Source: Blastocatellia bacterium
GTDB lineage: Bacteria; Acidobacteriota; Blastocatellia; Chloracidobacteriales; JADJPF01
Direction of reading: 5' to 3'
DNA: 64,000 nt
Assembly (NCBI GenBank): GCA_016713405.1
Contig: JADJPF010000029.1
Span: forward strand, 7,041-71,040
Part shown: piece by piece, positions 8,958 to 19,900 of the stretch
Position numbering within the stretch: the stretch's first letter is position 1
How the letters are laid out: every line of letters starts with the position of its first letter
The notes under the pieces: generated by a model
Told to the model about the DNA's origin: nothing
Databases searched by the model: none
Seen by the model: the letters and a program-made list of their open reading frames with translations, nothing else
Position numbers and translations under genes: made by a program

Positions 8958-9296
8958 ATGTCACAATGTGAATTATCTAAAAAACAATGTGTTCCTTGCC
9001 AAGGAGGTGTCCCTCCACTTACTGAAAAAGAAACAGCAGAGTTTTTACTGCAATTAGGAGATGATTGGCAAGTGGTAATGAATCATCATTTAATGAAAGA
9101 ATTTAATTTCTCAGATTTTCGCGCTGCACTAGATTTTACTAATAAGGTGGGCCAACTTGCAGAAACAGAAGGACATCATCCAGATATTTACCTAGCCTGG
9201 GGACGGGTTCAAATTACTATTTGGACTCATAAAATAGACGGTTTAACAGAAAGTGACTTTGTTTTAGCTGCAAAAATTAGTGAATTGACTAGATAA
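8958..9296 (+). CDS. phhB: 4a-hydroxytetrahydrobiopterin dehydratase
   Basis: A 112-residue pterin-4a-carbinolamine dehydratase. It dehydrates the 4a-hydroxypterin made by aromatic amino acid hydroxylases, recycling the cofactor in the cytoplasm; homologues can also act near molybdopterin or folate metabolism. The active-site stretch EGHHPDIYLAWG (71-82) with His73/His74 and the later TH (His91) followed by GLTESDF are the family signature. The first 20 residues hold three cysteines (SKKQCVPCQGG), common in bacterial members. The ATG has AGAGG close upstream, 13 bases after the kinase stop. A strong terminator follows. No hydroxylase gene is nearby, so the linkage to the kinase may be only transcriptional. 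Confidence 0.93.
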   Translation: MSQCELSKKQCVPCQGGVPPLTEKETAEFLLQLGDDWQVVMNHHLMKEFNFSDFRAALDFTNKVGQLAETEGHHPDIYLAWGRVQITIWTHKIDGLTESDFVLAAKISELTR

Positions 9297-9300
9297 GAAA

Positions 9301-9338
9301 AAACAATAATGCCCTCTAACTATAGGGCATTATTGTTT
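9301..9338. terminator. Bidirectional terminator, 15-bp stem
   Basis: AAACAATAATGCCCT at 9301-9315 pairs perfectly with 9324-9338 around an 8-base loop. It lies between the convergent pterin dehydratase and receptor genes, with A and T flanks suited to both directions. Confidence 0.85.
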
Positions 9339-9363
9339 AACCATTTGTTTTCAAGCATTTAGC

Positions 9364-12300
9364 TTAAAAGGATATTCTTAAACCTAACTGAAATTGTCGA
9401 GAAGAAAAAGCACTGCGAAAACGATCTGGAGTAATTGTAAAACGCCCTCCATCCTTGGGCGGCAACTGAAAATTACCATTAGCATCAGGCGGAAATACTC
9501 GGTTTAAGTCATTTATGTTAGTGCGATTAAATAAATTAAATACTTCTATAAGTCCCTGAATCTGATAACGTTCATTAAATTTAACCTTACGAGAAACTCT
9601 TAAATCAACATTAGCAAAACCTGGGGTGATGCCAACATTACGACCTATGCTTACACCTCCTATTAGAGGTCTATCACCTGGAAGAATACCACCGTTACCA
9701 TCTAAGTCCGTACCAGCTAATAAGTTATAAGGACGACCGCTATTAAGACTAATAATTGTAGAAAGTTGAAAACCGTTAGTAAGACGATTTTTATAACTTA
9801 AATCCCAAGTACCAGATAAAACCAATCGGTTACGAGCATCTTGTAGTGAGAGTCCTCGCTCATCACCAATTTTCAAAGGATTAACTACTTCTGCTGCAAT
9901 GTCTGCACGAAAGTCTGAGCTAATATCTATTGCTTTGGAAAATGTGTAGTGAGCTAGAAAATTAAAGTTTTTAGCAAAACGGCGATTGAAAGCTAAGGTT
10001 AAAGCATGATAATAGCTATCAAAACTTGTTTCAAGTTGTAAAATGTCTCCTTGACTAGGATCAACTCGACCTGTTAACGCGCTTTCTATGGGGTTGGCTG
10101 TAGGTCTAATTATAGGGTTAATATTACGAGAACCAAAAAGCTTGATTCCACGAATAAAAACATAGTCTGCTGATATGGCAGTAGTTGAATTGAAAGAATA
10201 ATTTAAACCAAAAGAAGTTTGTTGAGAGTAGCTGTTGCGAAAATTTGTATCATATATGGATGACTGATTAAATTGAGGTATTACAGTTACTCCAGGTGGT
10301 AACTCATTAGTTTGAGGAAATTTGCGTCCTGGTAAAGAAAAAGGCAAGACAGAAAAAGGAAAAAGCATAGTTGGAACTTTTAGAGCTTCTGAGTTAATTA
10401 ATTGATTAAGAAGAGCTTGGCCTACTAAAGCACCTCCAAAGTAAAGCCCATAAGAGCCGTGAATATTTAAGTTTTGTAGTTTTGTTGGAGAGTAAGAAAA
10501 AGCTATTCTTGGAGAAAAGTTACCATTATTTTTAGGTACAAACTTTAACCTAATTAAATCATAGCGAAGACCCGCTTTAATAGTTAAATTAGGTCTTAGC
10601 TTAAAATCGTCTTGTAAATATAAGGAAAATTCATTACTGACAGTAATATTAGATAAACTAGGGTCGCCAAAAACCTTGAGTAAAAAAGAAGGAAGAGGTA
10701 AATCAGCTATTGGAACACTTGCAGGAAAACCAGGAAAAACTGTAGGAAGAAAGCCAGAAAGAAGTGAAAGAAAAGATCTTTGCTGTGGGGTGCGAAGTGT
10801 TGGGTCAAAAGCTTGTAGGCTTGTAAGAACAGGTAGCCCAGGCATATTTGCTATTTGAGCAAAATCTATAGAAGTAAAAAATGCTCTACCGCTAGAAAAG
10901 ATGGGTAATTTGGTTTTATTACTAACTGTGCTAAAACGTTGGAGATCTACTCCAAATTTTATTTGGTGCTTACCCCTGATTAAAGAAGTGTTATTAATGA
11001 TTTGAAAAATATTAAGAACACGTGGTTGAGGTAAAAATGAACTTTGTCCAAATGTAACTAGTCCTTCTGGGGCCACAATACGAACTTGTGGAACAACTTC
11101 TATTGGCACAAGGTTTTGATTGCGACGAGTAAAAATAAAACGTGTTTCATTTACTAAGTTTAATGAATTATTAATATGAGTATTGTTTATTGCTAAAGAA
11201 TTATCTTGTAAACGTTGTATTCCACCAGTGTTTTCAGCTACAAGCCCTCCAAAAGGCTCTAAAGCTCCATTATAAGTACCACCAAAGTTATATCTTACCC
11301 AAATAGTGTTGCTAGGAGAAATACGGGTATCTACTCTAGCTAGAAATACGCTATTAGCAACTGAAAAAGGTACTGCACCATTACGTATGTTGAAACCTAA
11401 GCGATTAGTTGCTTGAACTGTAGAATCAGCAATAGTAATAATATTATTTTGATTAATAGAAAGGCGTTCAAAGGCAGTAAAGAAAAATGTATGGTCTTTT
11501 TTTATCGGCCCTTCTAATGCTCCACCAAATTGATATTGGGAATAAGGGGGTTTAATTGAAAGAAAAGGGTCACGTGTGGCTATATCATCATTACGATTAA
11601 ATAAAAAAATATTGCCACGATAGTCATTTCCTCCACCCTTTGTAACAATGTTAACAATTCCACCTATTGCCCTTCCAAATTCGGCAGAATAACTATCAGA
11701 AATAATTTGAAATTCTTGTATAGCTTCTTGACTAAATGTCGAACGCACCGAACCTGTGCCTAAGTCATTATTAGCTAAGCCGTCGATTGTAATGTTGTTA
11801 AATCTAGCAGTTTGACCATTAAATGATAGTCCTGATGTAGCTGTTGCTCCTTGAGCAGGTAAACGATCTGTTAAAACTCTTGCTGCTGTTATGGAAAAAT
11901 CTAAAAAATTTCTTTGATTGATTGGTAAAGAAGTTATGGTAGCCCGATTAATATTGGTGCTACTTTCAGTTTTTCCTTCTAAATAAGCTTCACTAGCAAT
12001 TATTTCTATAGTGTCTATAGAATTGGAGGATGAGCCTATTTTCATTGTTAAGTTTAGTATTGTTGTAGTACCTAGTACTATTTGTAATGGACGTTCTTGA
12101 GTAGTAAATCCGGTGCCACTAGCAGTTAAAATGTAATTTCCTGGGGGTAATTGATTAATTATATAAGTACCATCTTCTTGGGTAGTAACTTCACGAGTAA
12201 AATTAGTTTGCGGATTTTTAGCAATAATTGTAATTCCACCAACTGCCAATGTTTGTTCATCTACAGCTTTTCCTGTTATAACAGCCGTTGTACTTCCAGC

Positions 12301-12390
12301 AGACTGAGCTTTAACAATGGAAAAATTGCTAAGTAGACAGCCAAGAATTATTGCTAATCTGAAAGTTATTTTTGCCTTATCACTAAACAT
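9364..12390 (-). CDS. Oar-like TonB-dependent outer-membrane receptor, copy 1
   Basis: A roughly 1008-residue receptor of the Oar/carboxypeptidase-regulatory type. A signal peptide is followed by a CarboxypepD_reg-like fold (VITGKAVDEQTLAVGGITIIAKNP), a plug-like region (FNGQTARFNNITIDGL and QEFQIISDSYSAEFGRA), and a long beta-barrel ending in an aromatic-terminated strand (QFQLGLRISF). Such proteins sit in the outer membrane and import or bind large substrates with TonB energy; the substrate is unknown. I start at the ATG at 12390, since it aligns with the start of the tandem copy and has AGGA about 8 bases upstream; a TTG at 12414 would add eight residues. The gene is a diverged duplicate of 12920-15928, and a third, broken relative lies at 61465. 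Confidence 0.9.
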   Translation of the reverse strand: MFSDKAKITFRLAIILGCLLSNFSIVKAQSAGSTTAVITGKAVDEQTLAVGGITIIAKNPQTNFTREVTTQEDGTYIINQLPPGNYILTASGTGFTTQERPLQIVLGTTTILNLTMKIGSSSNSIDTIEIIASEAYLEGKTESSTNINRATITSLPINQRNFLDFSITAARVLTDRLPAQGATATSGLSFNGQTARFNNITIDGLANNDLGTGSVRSTFSQEAIQEFQIISDSYSAEFGRAIGGIVNIVTKGGGNDYRGNIFLFNRNDDIATRDPFLSIKPPYSQYQFGGALEGPIKKDHTFFFTAFERLSINQNNIITIADSTVQATNRLGFNIRNGAVPFSVANSVFLARVDTRISPSNTIWVRYNFGGTYNGALEPFGGLVAENTGGIQRLQDNSLAINNTHINNSLNLVNETRFIFTRRNQNLVPIEVVPQVRIVAPEGLVTFGQSSFLPQPRVLNIFQIINNTSLIRGKHQIKFGVDLQRFSTVSNKTKLPIFSSGRAFFTSIDFAQIANMPGLPVLTSLQAFDPTLRTPQQRSFLSLLSGFLPTVFPGFPASVPIADLPLPSFLLKVFGDPSLSNITVSNEFSLYLQDDFKLRPNLTIKAGLRYDLIRLKFVPKNNGNFSPRIAFSYSPTKLQNLNIHGSYGLYFGGALVGQALLNQLINSEALKVPTMLFPFSVLPFSLPGRKFPQTNELPPGVTVIPQFNQSSIYDTNFRNSYSQQTSFGLNYSFNSTTAISADYVFIRGIKLFGSRNINPIIRPTANPIESALTGRVDPSQGDILQLETSFDSYYHALTLAFNRRFAKNFNFLAHYTFSKAIDISSDFRADIAAEVVNPLKIGDERGLSLQDARNRLVLSGTWDLSYKNRLTNGFQLSTIISLNSGRPYNLLAGTDLDGNGGILPGDRPLIGGVSIGRNVGITPGFANVDLRVSRKVKFNERYQIQGLIEVFNLFNRTNINDLNRVFPPDANGNFQLPPKDGGRFTITPDRFRSAFSSRQFQLGLRISF

Positions 12391-12557
12391 TTTAATAATC
12401 CTGGTAGTGAGCAAAATATAATGCTGAGTGACAATTGATTTTTGCCGAAACTCATTTCTAAACCTGCGTTCTAGGCAATACTGAATTTCTATTCAGCATT
12501 ACTTTTTTTAGCACTACCATAATACAGTGTAAATTAAATATTCTGATATTTTAATCT

Positions 12558-12765
12558 TAAGCCCCAGTGGGCGATAGATATGTAGCGTAGGGTTTCAACT
12601 CTACGTATTATGGCGAAAAATTTCCCAAAGCCCCAACGGGGCGTAAGAGGTTTTTAATAGCAAGAAAAGACTATGCACGCCTTTTCAGGTTTAAAGACAC
12701 TTAAGTATGATTTTCTAGGACTAAAACCCTGGGTTACAGTTATTTCGCCCCTATGGGCTTTAAGA
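12558..12765. repeat. REP-like GC-rich repeat element between the two receptors
   Basis: Within otherwise AT-rich DNA (gap 12391-12919) stand three GC-rich blocks: GCCCCAGTGGGCG near 12560, GCCCCAACGGGGCG near 12630, and CGCCCCTATGGGC near 12747, plus CGTAGGGTTTCAACTCTACG at about 12586-12605, which is itself a hairpin. The alternation of these palindromes resembles dispersed REP-type elements of other bacteria. No transposase of that class is visible here. The rest of the gap is the promoter side of receptor copy 1 and the 3' flank of copy 2, with nothing else I can support. Confidence 0.5.
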
Positions 12766-12919
12766 GATAAAACCTCAGAAAACTTAGTTTACAGTGTATA
12801 TAATCCTTTTTTATAAGTTTTGTAATGGTCAAATATTTGGAGGGTGCTTTAACCATTAAGAAATACAAAGCTACCTTGGGTGATATATTTTATTAAAAAA
12901 TCCAATATGCCAATAAAAC

Positions 12920-15900
12920 TTAAAAAGAAATTCTTAAACCTAACTGAAATTGACGAGAAGAAAAAGCACTACGAAAACGATCTTGTGTAATTGTAAAACG
13001 TCCTCCATCCTTAGACGGTAACTGAAAATTACCATTTACATCAGGCGAAAATACTCGATTTAAGTCATTTATATTGGTGCGATTAAATAAATTAAATACT
13101 TCTACAAGTCCTTGAATCTGATAACGCTCATTAAATTTAACCTTACGAGAAATCCTTACGTCAACATTAGCAAAACCTGGTGTAATGCCAACATTACGAC
13201 CAACACTTGCACCGTCTACAAATGGTCTATCACCTGGTAAAATATCACCGTTTCCGTTTAAGTCTGTGCCAGCTAATAAGTTATAGGGACGACCTGTATT
13301 AAGACTAATAATTGTAGAAAGTTGAAAACCATTAGTGAGACGATTTTTATAACTTAAATCCCAAGTACCAGATAAAACTAAACGACTACGGACATCTTGT
13401 AATGATAGACCTCGCTCATCACGAATCAGCAAAGGGTTAACTACTTCAGCAATATCTGGGCGAAAGTCTGAATTATTATCTATTGCTTTGGAAAATGTGT
13501 AGTGAGCTAGAAAGTTAAAGTTCCTTGCAAAACGACGGTTAAAAGATAAGGTTACAGCATGATAATAGCTATCAAAACTAGTTTCAAATTGTGCAACATC
13601 GCCTCGACTAGGGTCTACACGCCCTGTTAATGCTCCTTGTATGGGGTTAGCAGCGGGTCGAATAATTGGATTAATATTACGTGGGCCAAAAAGCTTAATG
13701 CCACGAATAAAAATATAATCTGCTGCAATGGCTGTGTTTGTATTAAGTAAGTAAGTTAATCCAAAAGAAGTTTGCTGAGTATAGCTATTACGTAAATTTG
13801 TAACAAATTGGGATGATTGGCTAAATTGAGGTGTTACAGTTACTCCAGGTGGTAGTTCAGTAGTTTGAGGGAATTTGCGACCTGGTAAAGAAAAAGGTAG
13901 AACTGAAAAAGGAAATGGCATGGTAGGAACTTGTACTGCTTTAGAATTAATTAATTGAATAGCAAAGGCTTGGCCCACTAAAGCACCTGCAAAGAAAAGC
14001 CCATAAGAACCATGAATATTTAGATTTTCTAATTTTGTTGGAGAGTAAGAAAAAGCTACTCTAGGTGAAAAATTACCATTATTGTTTGGCACAAACTTTA
14101 ATCGAATCAAATCATAACGCAATCCTGCCTTAATAGTTAAATTAGGGCGTAGTTTAATGTCATCTTGTAGATAAAGAGAAAATTCCTTACCTATACTAGA
14201 TAAACTAGGATCGCCAAAGCCTTGAGTGAAAAAGGCTGGTAATGCTAAATCTGCAATAGGAACGCCAGCCGGAAAACCAGGGAAAAATATTGGTAAAACA
14301 CCAGAAAGAGCAGAAAGAAAAGCTTTTTGTTGTGGGGTACGTAGATTTGGGTCAAAAGCTTGTAGGCTTGTAAGCACTGGCAATCCAGGCATATTAGCAA
14401 CTTGACCAAAATCTAGAGGTGTAAAGAATGCTCCACCACTAGAAAAAATTGGTAATTTGGTTTTATTGCTAACCGTGCTAAAACGCTGAAAATCTACTCC
14501 AAATTTTACTTGGTGTTTGCCTCGAATCAAAGAAGTGTTATTGATAATCTGAAAAGTATTAAAAACTCTAGGTTGAGGTAAAAATGTACTTTGTCCAAAT
14601 GTTATTAACCCTTCTGGTGCAACAATACGGATTTGGGGAACAGGTTCTATGGGTAAAAGGTTTTGGTTACGACGGGTAAAAATAAAACGAGTCTCATTTA
14701 CTAAATTTAGAGAGTTGTTTATATGAGTATTATTTATTGCTAAAGAATTATCTCGCAAACGCTGTATTCCGCCGTTGCTCTCACCTATTAGCCCTCCAAA
14801 AGGCTCTAATGCTCCGTTATAGCTACCTCCAAAGTTATATCGTACCCAAACAGTGTTATTATCAGAAATACGACTATCTACCCTAGCTAAAAATACGCTA
14901 TTAGCTACAGAAAAAGGTACTGCACCGTTACGCAAATTAAAGCCTAAGCGGTTGGCTGCTTGAACTGTTGTATCTGCAATAGTAACAATACTGTTTTGTT
15001 GGATAGAAAGACGTTCAAATGAGGTAAAGAAAAATGTGTGATCTTTTTTGATTGGGCCCTCTATTGCCCCACCAAATTGATATTGTGAATAAGGGGGTTT
15101 AATTGATGCAAAAGGATCTCGTGTAGCTATATCATCATTACGATTAAGTAAAAAAAGGTTGCCACGATAATCATTTCCACCGCCCCTTGTAACAATGTTA
15201 ACAATTCCGCCTAAAGCCCGGCCAAACTCGGCACTGTAGCTATCGGAAATAATTTGAAATTCCTGTATAGCTTCTTGACTAAATGTTGAACGTACTGAGC
15301 CTGAACCTAAGTCATTGTTGTCTAACCCATCAATAGTAATGTTATTAAATCTAGCAGTTTGACCATTAAATGATAGCCCTGATGTAGCTGTTGCTCCTTG
15401 GGCAGGTAAACGATCTGCTAAAACTCGTGCGGCTGTTATAGAAAAATCTAAAAAATTTCTTCGGTTTATTGGCAGTGAAGTAATGCTTGTTCGATTAATA
15501 TTAGTGCTACTTTCAGTTTTGCCTTCTAAGTAAGCTTCACTAGCAATTACTTCTATAATATCGGTTGATGAACCAAGTTTCATTGTTAAATTTAATACTG
15601 TTGTAGTGCCTAAGACCAACTCTAAAGGCTTTTCTTGAGTAGTAAATCCAGAACCGCTTGCAGTTAAAATATAATTTCCTGGAGGTAATTGGTTAATTAT
15701 ATAACTACCGTCTTCTTGTGTAATAACTTCACGAGTAAAATTAGTTTGTGGATTTTTAGCAATAATTGTGACTCCACCAACTGCCGAGGTTTGTTCATCG
15801 ATAGCTTTTCCTGTTATGGAAGATGTAGTGTTACCCGCAGATTGGGCATTAACAATGGAAAATCCACTAAGAAGACAACTAAGAATTATTGCTAGTCTAA

Positions 15901-15928
15901 TGGTTAATTTTGTCTTATCGCCAAACAT
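12920..15928 (-). CDS. Oar-like TonB-dependent outer-membrane receptor, copy 2
   Basis: A 1002-residue tandem paralogue of the gene at 9364, in the same orientation and with the same order of parts: signal peptide (MFGDKTKLTIRLAIILSCLL), regulatory-like fold, plug with FNGQTARFNNITIDGLDNN, and beta-barrel ending RQFQLGLRISF. Most residues are shared with copy 1; differences concentrate in loops such as the stretch around LPALPAFF and the middle barrel loops, as expected if the copies bind different ligands. The ATG at 15928 is clear. The roughly 500-base gap separating the copies makes separate transcription possible. The immediate upstream region (15929-16100) is AT-rich and ends at a terminator belonging to the next gene. 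Confidence 0.9.
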   Translation of the reverse strand: MFGDKTKLTIRLAIILSCLLSGFSIVNAQSAGNTTSSITGKAIDEQTSAVGGVTIIAKNPQTNFTREVITQEDGSYIINQLPPGNYILTASGSGFTTQEKPLELVLGTTTVLNLTMKLGSSTDIIEVIASEAYLEGKTESSTNINRTSITSLPINRRNFLDFSITAARVLADRLPAQGATATSGLSFNGQTARFNNITIDGLDNNDLGSGSVRSTFSQEAIQEFQIISDSYSAEFGRALGGIVNIVTRGGGNDYRGNLFLLNRNDDIATRDPFASIKPPYSQYQFGGAIEGPIKKDHTFFFTSFERLSIQQNSIVTIADTTVQAANRLGFNLRNGAVPFSVANSVFLARVDSRISDNNTVWVRYNFGGSYNGALEPFGGLIGESNGGIQRLRDNSLAINNTHINNSLNLVNETRFIFTRRNQNLLPIEPVPQIRIVAPEGLITFGQSTFLPQPRVFNTFQIINNTSLIRGKHQVKFGVDFQRFSTVSNKTKLPIFSSGGAFFTPLDFGQVANMPGLPVLTSLQAFDPNLRTPQQKAFLSALSGVLPIFFPGFPAGVPIADLALPAFFTQGFGDPSLSSIGKEFSLYLQDDIKLRPNLTIKAGLRYDLIRLKFVPNNNGNFSPRVAFSYSPTKLENLNIHGSYGLFFAGALVGQAFAIQLINSKAVQVPTMPFPFSVLPFSLPGRKFPQTTELPPGVTVTPQFSQSSQFVTNLRNSYTQQTSFGLTYLLNTNTAIAADYIFIRGIKLFGPRNINPIIRPAANPIQGALTGRVDPSRGDVAQFETSFDSYYHAVTLSFNRRFARNFNFLAHYTFSKAIDNNSDFRPDIAEVVNPLLIRDERGLSLQDVRSRLVLSGTWDLSYKNRLTNGFQLSTIISLNTGRPYNLLAGTDLNGNGDILPGDRPFVDGASVGRNVGITPGFANVDVRISRKVKFNERYQIQGLVEVFNLFNRTNINDLNRVFSPDVNGNFQLPSKDGGRFTITQDRFRSAFSSRQFQLGLRISF

Positions 15929-16100
15929 TTTAATAACCCTTTATATAATAAATTTTGTTTAATTTGACAGGAGCAAGAAATTTTTGTTGGGGAGATTATT
16001 TTCTTCTGTAGTGTTTTATAGCAGAAATTTTTAATTGTGCAATCTAGCTTAGTGCGAGATTTTCCCTAATTATATTTATAATGAGATCAAATTAAACAAA

Positions 16101-16128
16101 AAAACCATACTTAATTAAGTATGGTTTT
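16101..16128 (-). terminator. 28-bp perfect palindrome, terminator
   Basis: AAAACCATACTTAA followed directly by its inverse complement at 16101-16128; on the minus strand it ends in a run of T. It terminates the LuxR-type gene and insulates receptor copy 2. Confidence 0.8.
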
Positions 16129-16165
16129 CTTTGGTAAAAACTTTGTTTTTAATAGTATTTCTGAG

Positions 16166-16423
16166 TTACTCAGGCATACGTGGATCGCTACGATGTTTGT
16201 CTACGCTCACTAAGCCATTTTGGATACTATATTTTACTAAAGCTGGTAAGGTGTGAAGGTTCAATTTTAGCATTATGCGTGCGCGATGTGCCTCTATTGT
16301 TCTACGAGAAAGACCTAGGATTTGACCGGCCTCCTCATTTGAATAACCATCAGCTAGTAATGTTAATACCTCTTGTTCTCTTTGAGTTAAACTAACAGCA
16401 GCTTTTTTAGCTCTTGTTGCCAT
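16166..16423 (-). CDS. Small LuxR/GerE-type DNA-binding regulator
   Basis: An 85-residue protein made almost only of a GerE helix-turn-helix: LTQREQEVLTLLADGYSNEEAGQILGLS then RRTIEAHRARIMLKLNL. There is no receiver or ligand-binding domain, so it is a stand-alone DNA-binding module like GerE itself. The ATG is preceded by GGAGA (AAAGGAGATTTTC on the minus strand). It lies between the NHL-protein gene and the receptor genes, all on the same strand, and could regulate either; that is inference from position. Terminators on both sides suggest its own transcript. Confidence 0.9.
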   Translation of the reverse strand: MATRAKKAAVSLTQREQEVLTLLADGYSNEEAGQILGLSRRTIEAHRARIMLKLNLHTLPALVKYSIQNGLVSVDKHRSDPRMPE

Positions 16424-16894
16424 GAAGAAAATCTCCTTTCAAAATTAATAATAGGATAAATATCCCAGCAAAATTTGTATAATCTATATTAAGATACCAC
16501 AACAAGTAGTAAAACAACAGTAAAATAACAGGGAAATCTTAATATTTTGCAATTTTTTTTTCTAATAAAAGCTTTATCTTAAAGAGTTTTCAGAATGTCC
16601 ATCCTTAACAATCCTTAAATAACCTTAATAGGTATGTTTTTGCTATTAAAATTAACAAAATTGCACAGCCAAGCCAAACACACTTTTGCAAAACATAAGG
16701 TGTATTGTTTGTTAAGGTTAATTTAGTATTGTAAATGGAAATGGTAATGGATTTATGAAAAAATGATGCCGAGATATTACCAAGACTTATACACGTTTGG
16801 CAATTATATTTACCTTTTTATTTTAAGTTCATTTGCTAGTAAAATTATTTCATTGAAAATAAAGAAGATACAATGACTGGCAAGGAGTTTTTAT
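16424..16894. other. Intergenic region upstream of the LuxR-type gene
   Basis: About 470 AT-rich bases. They should hold the promoter of the minus-strand regulator. I see no coding segment, RNA gene or palindrome that stands out. Confidence 0.4.
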
Positions 16895-16944
16895 AAAAGC
16901 AGACGCAGCAATCTAAGGAAAATCTGATCTCTACGTCTGCTTTT
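16895..16944 (-). terminator. Terminator of the NHL-repeat gene
   Basis: AAAAGCAGACG (16895-16905) pairs with CGTCTGCTTTT (16934-16944), with part of the 28-base interior (AATCT/AGAT) also able to pair; on the minus strand it ends in T residues shortly after the NHL gene stop codon. Confidence 0.75.
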
Positions 16945-16946
16945 TG

Positions 16947-19900
16947 TTATAATGTGAATGTAAAACTATTAGAGCTAATACCATTAGATATAACTATTAT
17001 TGTATTAGCACCTTTTTTAAGATTTAGTTTTTTTCTATTTCCTTTTAGTTGAATTGTTAAAGAAGTTTGGCCTTGAATAAATTGGCTTACATCTTGACCA
17101 TTGATCGTAACTCTATTAACAGTGCTACTAAAATTAGTTCCATCTATTGTTAACCTTGGTTTTCTATATGTTGCATTGTTAATAGTGGCAATTTGATTTT
17201 GCCCTTTAGCAACACCTTTGATTGCTCGAATTGCTGTATTACCTGTATCAGCAATTAGTAAATTACCCATCAGATCAAAAGTAATGCTTTTAGGAGCATT
17301 TAAGCTAGAGTTTGTAGCCAAAGATCCATCACCTAAATAAGCTCTAATACCATTTCCAGCAATAGTGCTAATTATATTAGTAGAAGCATCAACACGTCGG
17401 ATGCGATTATTGGTAGTGTCAGCAATAAATAAATTATCGTTCCCATCAACTGTTAGGCCAAAAGGACTATTTAGACTAGCGTTAATTGCTAAAGCACCAT
17501 CACCTTGAAAGCCTGCTCGACCATTACCAACAATAGTTGTAATTGCATTAGTAGTTAGATCAAGTCGTTGGATACGATTATTACCTGTATCAGAAATAAG
17601 TACATTTCCAGACTGGGCTACTGCTAAACCGCTAGGAGCATTTAAGTTGCTTGGACTACCATCACCTGCAATAGTAGTAATAGTATTTGTACTTAAGTTA
17701 ATTTTTCTAATACGATTATTTCCACTATCAGCAATAATCAAATTTCCTGACTTATCAAATAAAATAGCTGTAGGTTGATTTAAGCTTGCTTGACTAGCTA
17801 ACATTCCATCACCAGAAAATGCAGCCATACCATTACCAGCAAAAGTAGTAATAATTTGACTATTAGCATCAACTCTTCGGATACGATTATTAGCAGTGTC
17901 AGCAATAAATAAATTCCCTTGAGAGTCTACTGCTACATTGCTTGGGTCGTTTAAGCTAGCATTTATAGCTGTAATATTATCGCCATTAAAGCCAGGTACA
18001 CCAAAACCTGCTACAGTGTTAATAATATTTGAGTTTATATCAATACGTCGGATACGGTAATTATCTGGATCGGCAATAAAAATATTACTTTGTCTATCAA
18101 TTGCAACTCCACTAGCATTGCTTAGATTAGCTTGAGTTGCTAGAAATCCATCACCACCGCTACTACGTGAGCCAATACCACCAATAGAAGTGATCATTTT
18201 TGTGACAGCATCAACTCGACGGACACGGTAATTAATTTCTGCATCAGCAATAAATAAATTGCCTGTTCCATCTACTGCAACACCTAAAGCTAACTGCAAG
18301 CCAGCATCAGTAGCTAAAACATTATCAACAGCAAGTCCAGGGTTTCCAGTACCAGCTACAGTAGTAATAACTTTAGTTTTACTATCAACTTTGCGAATCC
18401 TAAAGTTAAAAGTATCAACAATATAAAGATTTCCAATAGCATCTATAGCTATAGTGTTAGGGAAATTCAAGCTAGCATTTGTGGCAGCAATACCATCCAA
18501 ATTAAACTGAGACTGTCCATTACCAGCAATTGTAGAAATTAAGTTTGTACTTAAATCAACTTGACGAATACGAAAATTAAATGTGTCAGTAATAAGCAAG
18601 TTACCATTTTGGTCAATTGTTAAACCTTTAGGACTACTTAATCTAGCTTGTGTTGCTTGCCCACCGTCGCCAAGAAAACCTGATACTCCACTACCAGCAA
18701 CAGTTGTAATAACTCCTGTTTGAGCATCGACTTTTCTAATTCGATGGTTTTCTGTATCAGCAATAAAAACATTGCCTTTGCTATCAACAGCTACCCCACT
18801 AGGTTGATTTAAGCTTGCTACATTTGCCAAACCTCCATCACCACTAAAACTATAACTACCATTGCCAGCAACAGTTGTAATAAGTCCTGTAATTGCGTCA
18901 ACTCGACGAACACGGCTATTTAAGCTATCAGCAATAAATAAATTACCTGCCCCGTCAAGTGTTATTGCTTCAGGAGTGTTTAAGCTAGCACTAATGGCTG
19001 GACTACCATCACCGCTAAAGCCTGCTGTCCCATTACCAGCAACAGTTGTAATTACTCCAGTTGTATCAATTTTTCTAATTCGATGATTAGTAGAATCAAC
19101 TACAAAAACATTTCCACTACTATCAATTGCAACGCCTATTGGGTGCATTGCTGCACTAGTAGCTTTGCCGCTGTCGCCTAAAAATGGGACTCCTCCAGCA
19201 ATAGTTGTAATTTCGCCGTCTTTAAGGTCAGAAAAGTTTTTAGCTGGAAAATTAAATGATTGTTGAACTACTCCGCCGCGAGTTTGAATAGAGAGCGTTC
19301 TATTACCTGGGGCAGTTTGTGCTGGAGTGCGAAAACGAACTTCAGTAGCACTAATAACTTGAAAGTCTGTAACAACTTTTTCACCTAAAACCACTAAACT
19401 TTCTGGAGCAAAGTTTTTTCCTTTAACAATAATTTCTGCACCACCTTCTAAACGGTCGCTTGTTTGGCTTAAACTTGCTATTTGTGGTGCGCCAATTGTC
19501 ACCATTGTTAAGGCATCATCGTCATTTGCTACACCATTATCTAAAACAAAAACATCATTACCTTGAACTACAACACCGCTAGCTTGATTAAAAGTGTTTG
19601 CTTGAGCAAGAGAAACCATTTGACGGCCTGTTGGGTTTTGAGTAACTACTTTTACCCCAGATTTATCTAAAACATAGATATTTCCCAAATTATCAACACT
19701 AACTGATTGAGGATTATCAAAAGTAAATTCATCTTCTACAGCATTTGGAAAAATATTAGCTGCTTGTCTTGAGGGGGCTGTCCTAGGGATTCTACCAATA
19801 GTTTTAACTTCTCCAGTTAAACTAATAGAGCGAATTACACCATTACCAGCATCAGCGACAAAAATAACTTCATTTGTGCTGCTAGCAAAAAATGAACTTT

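Noticed and set aside
12151..12336. Open frames on the strand opposite the receptors and the NHL protein
   Set aside because: They are short, lack ribosome binding sites and are explained by the AT-rich coding sequence of the opposite strand.
17215..19225. Regular repeats that could suggest a CRISPR array
   Set aside because: The repeats are ~170 bp, lie in one open frame and encode NHL units; there are no short constant repeats with variable spacers.
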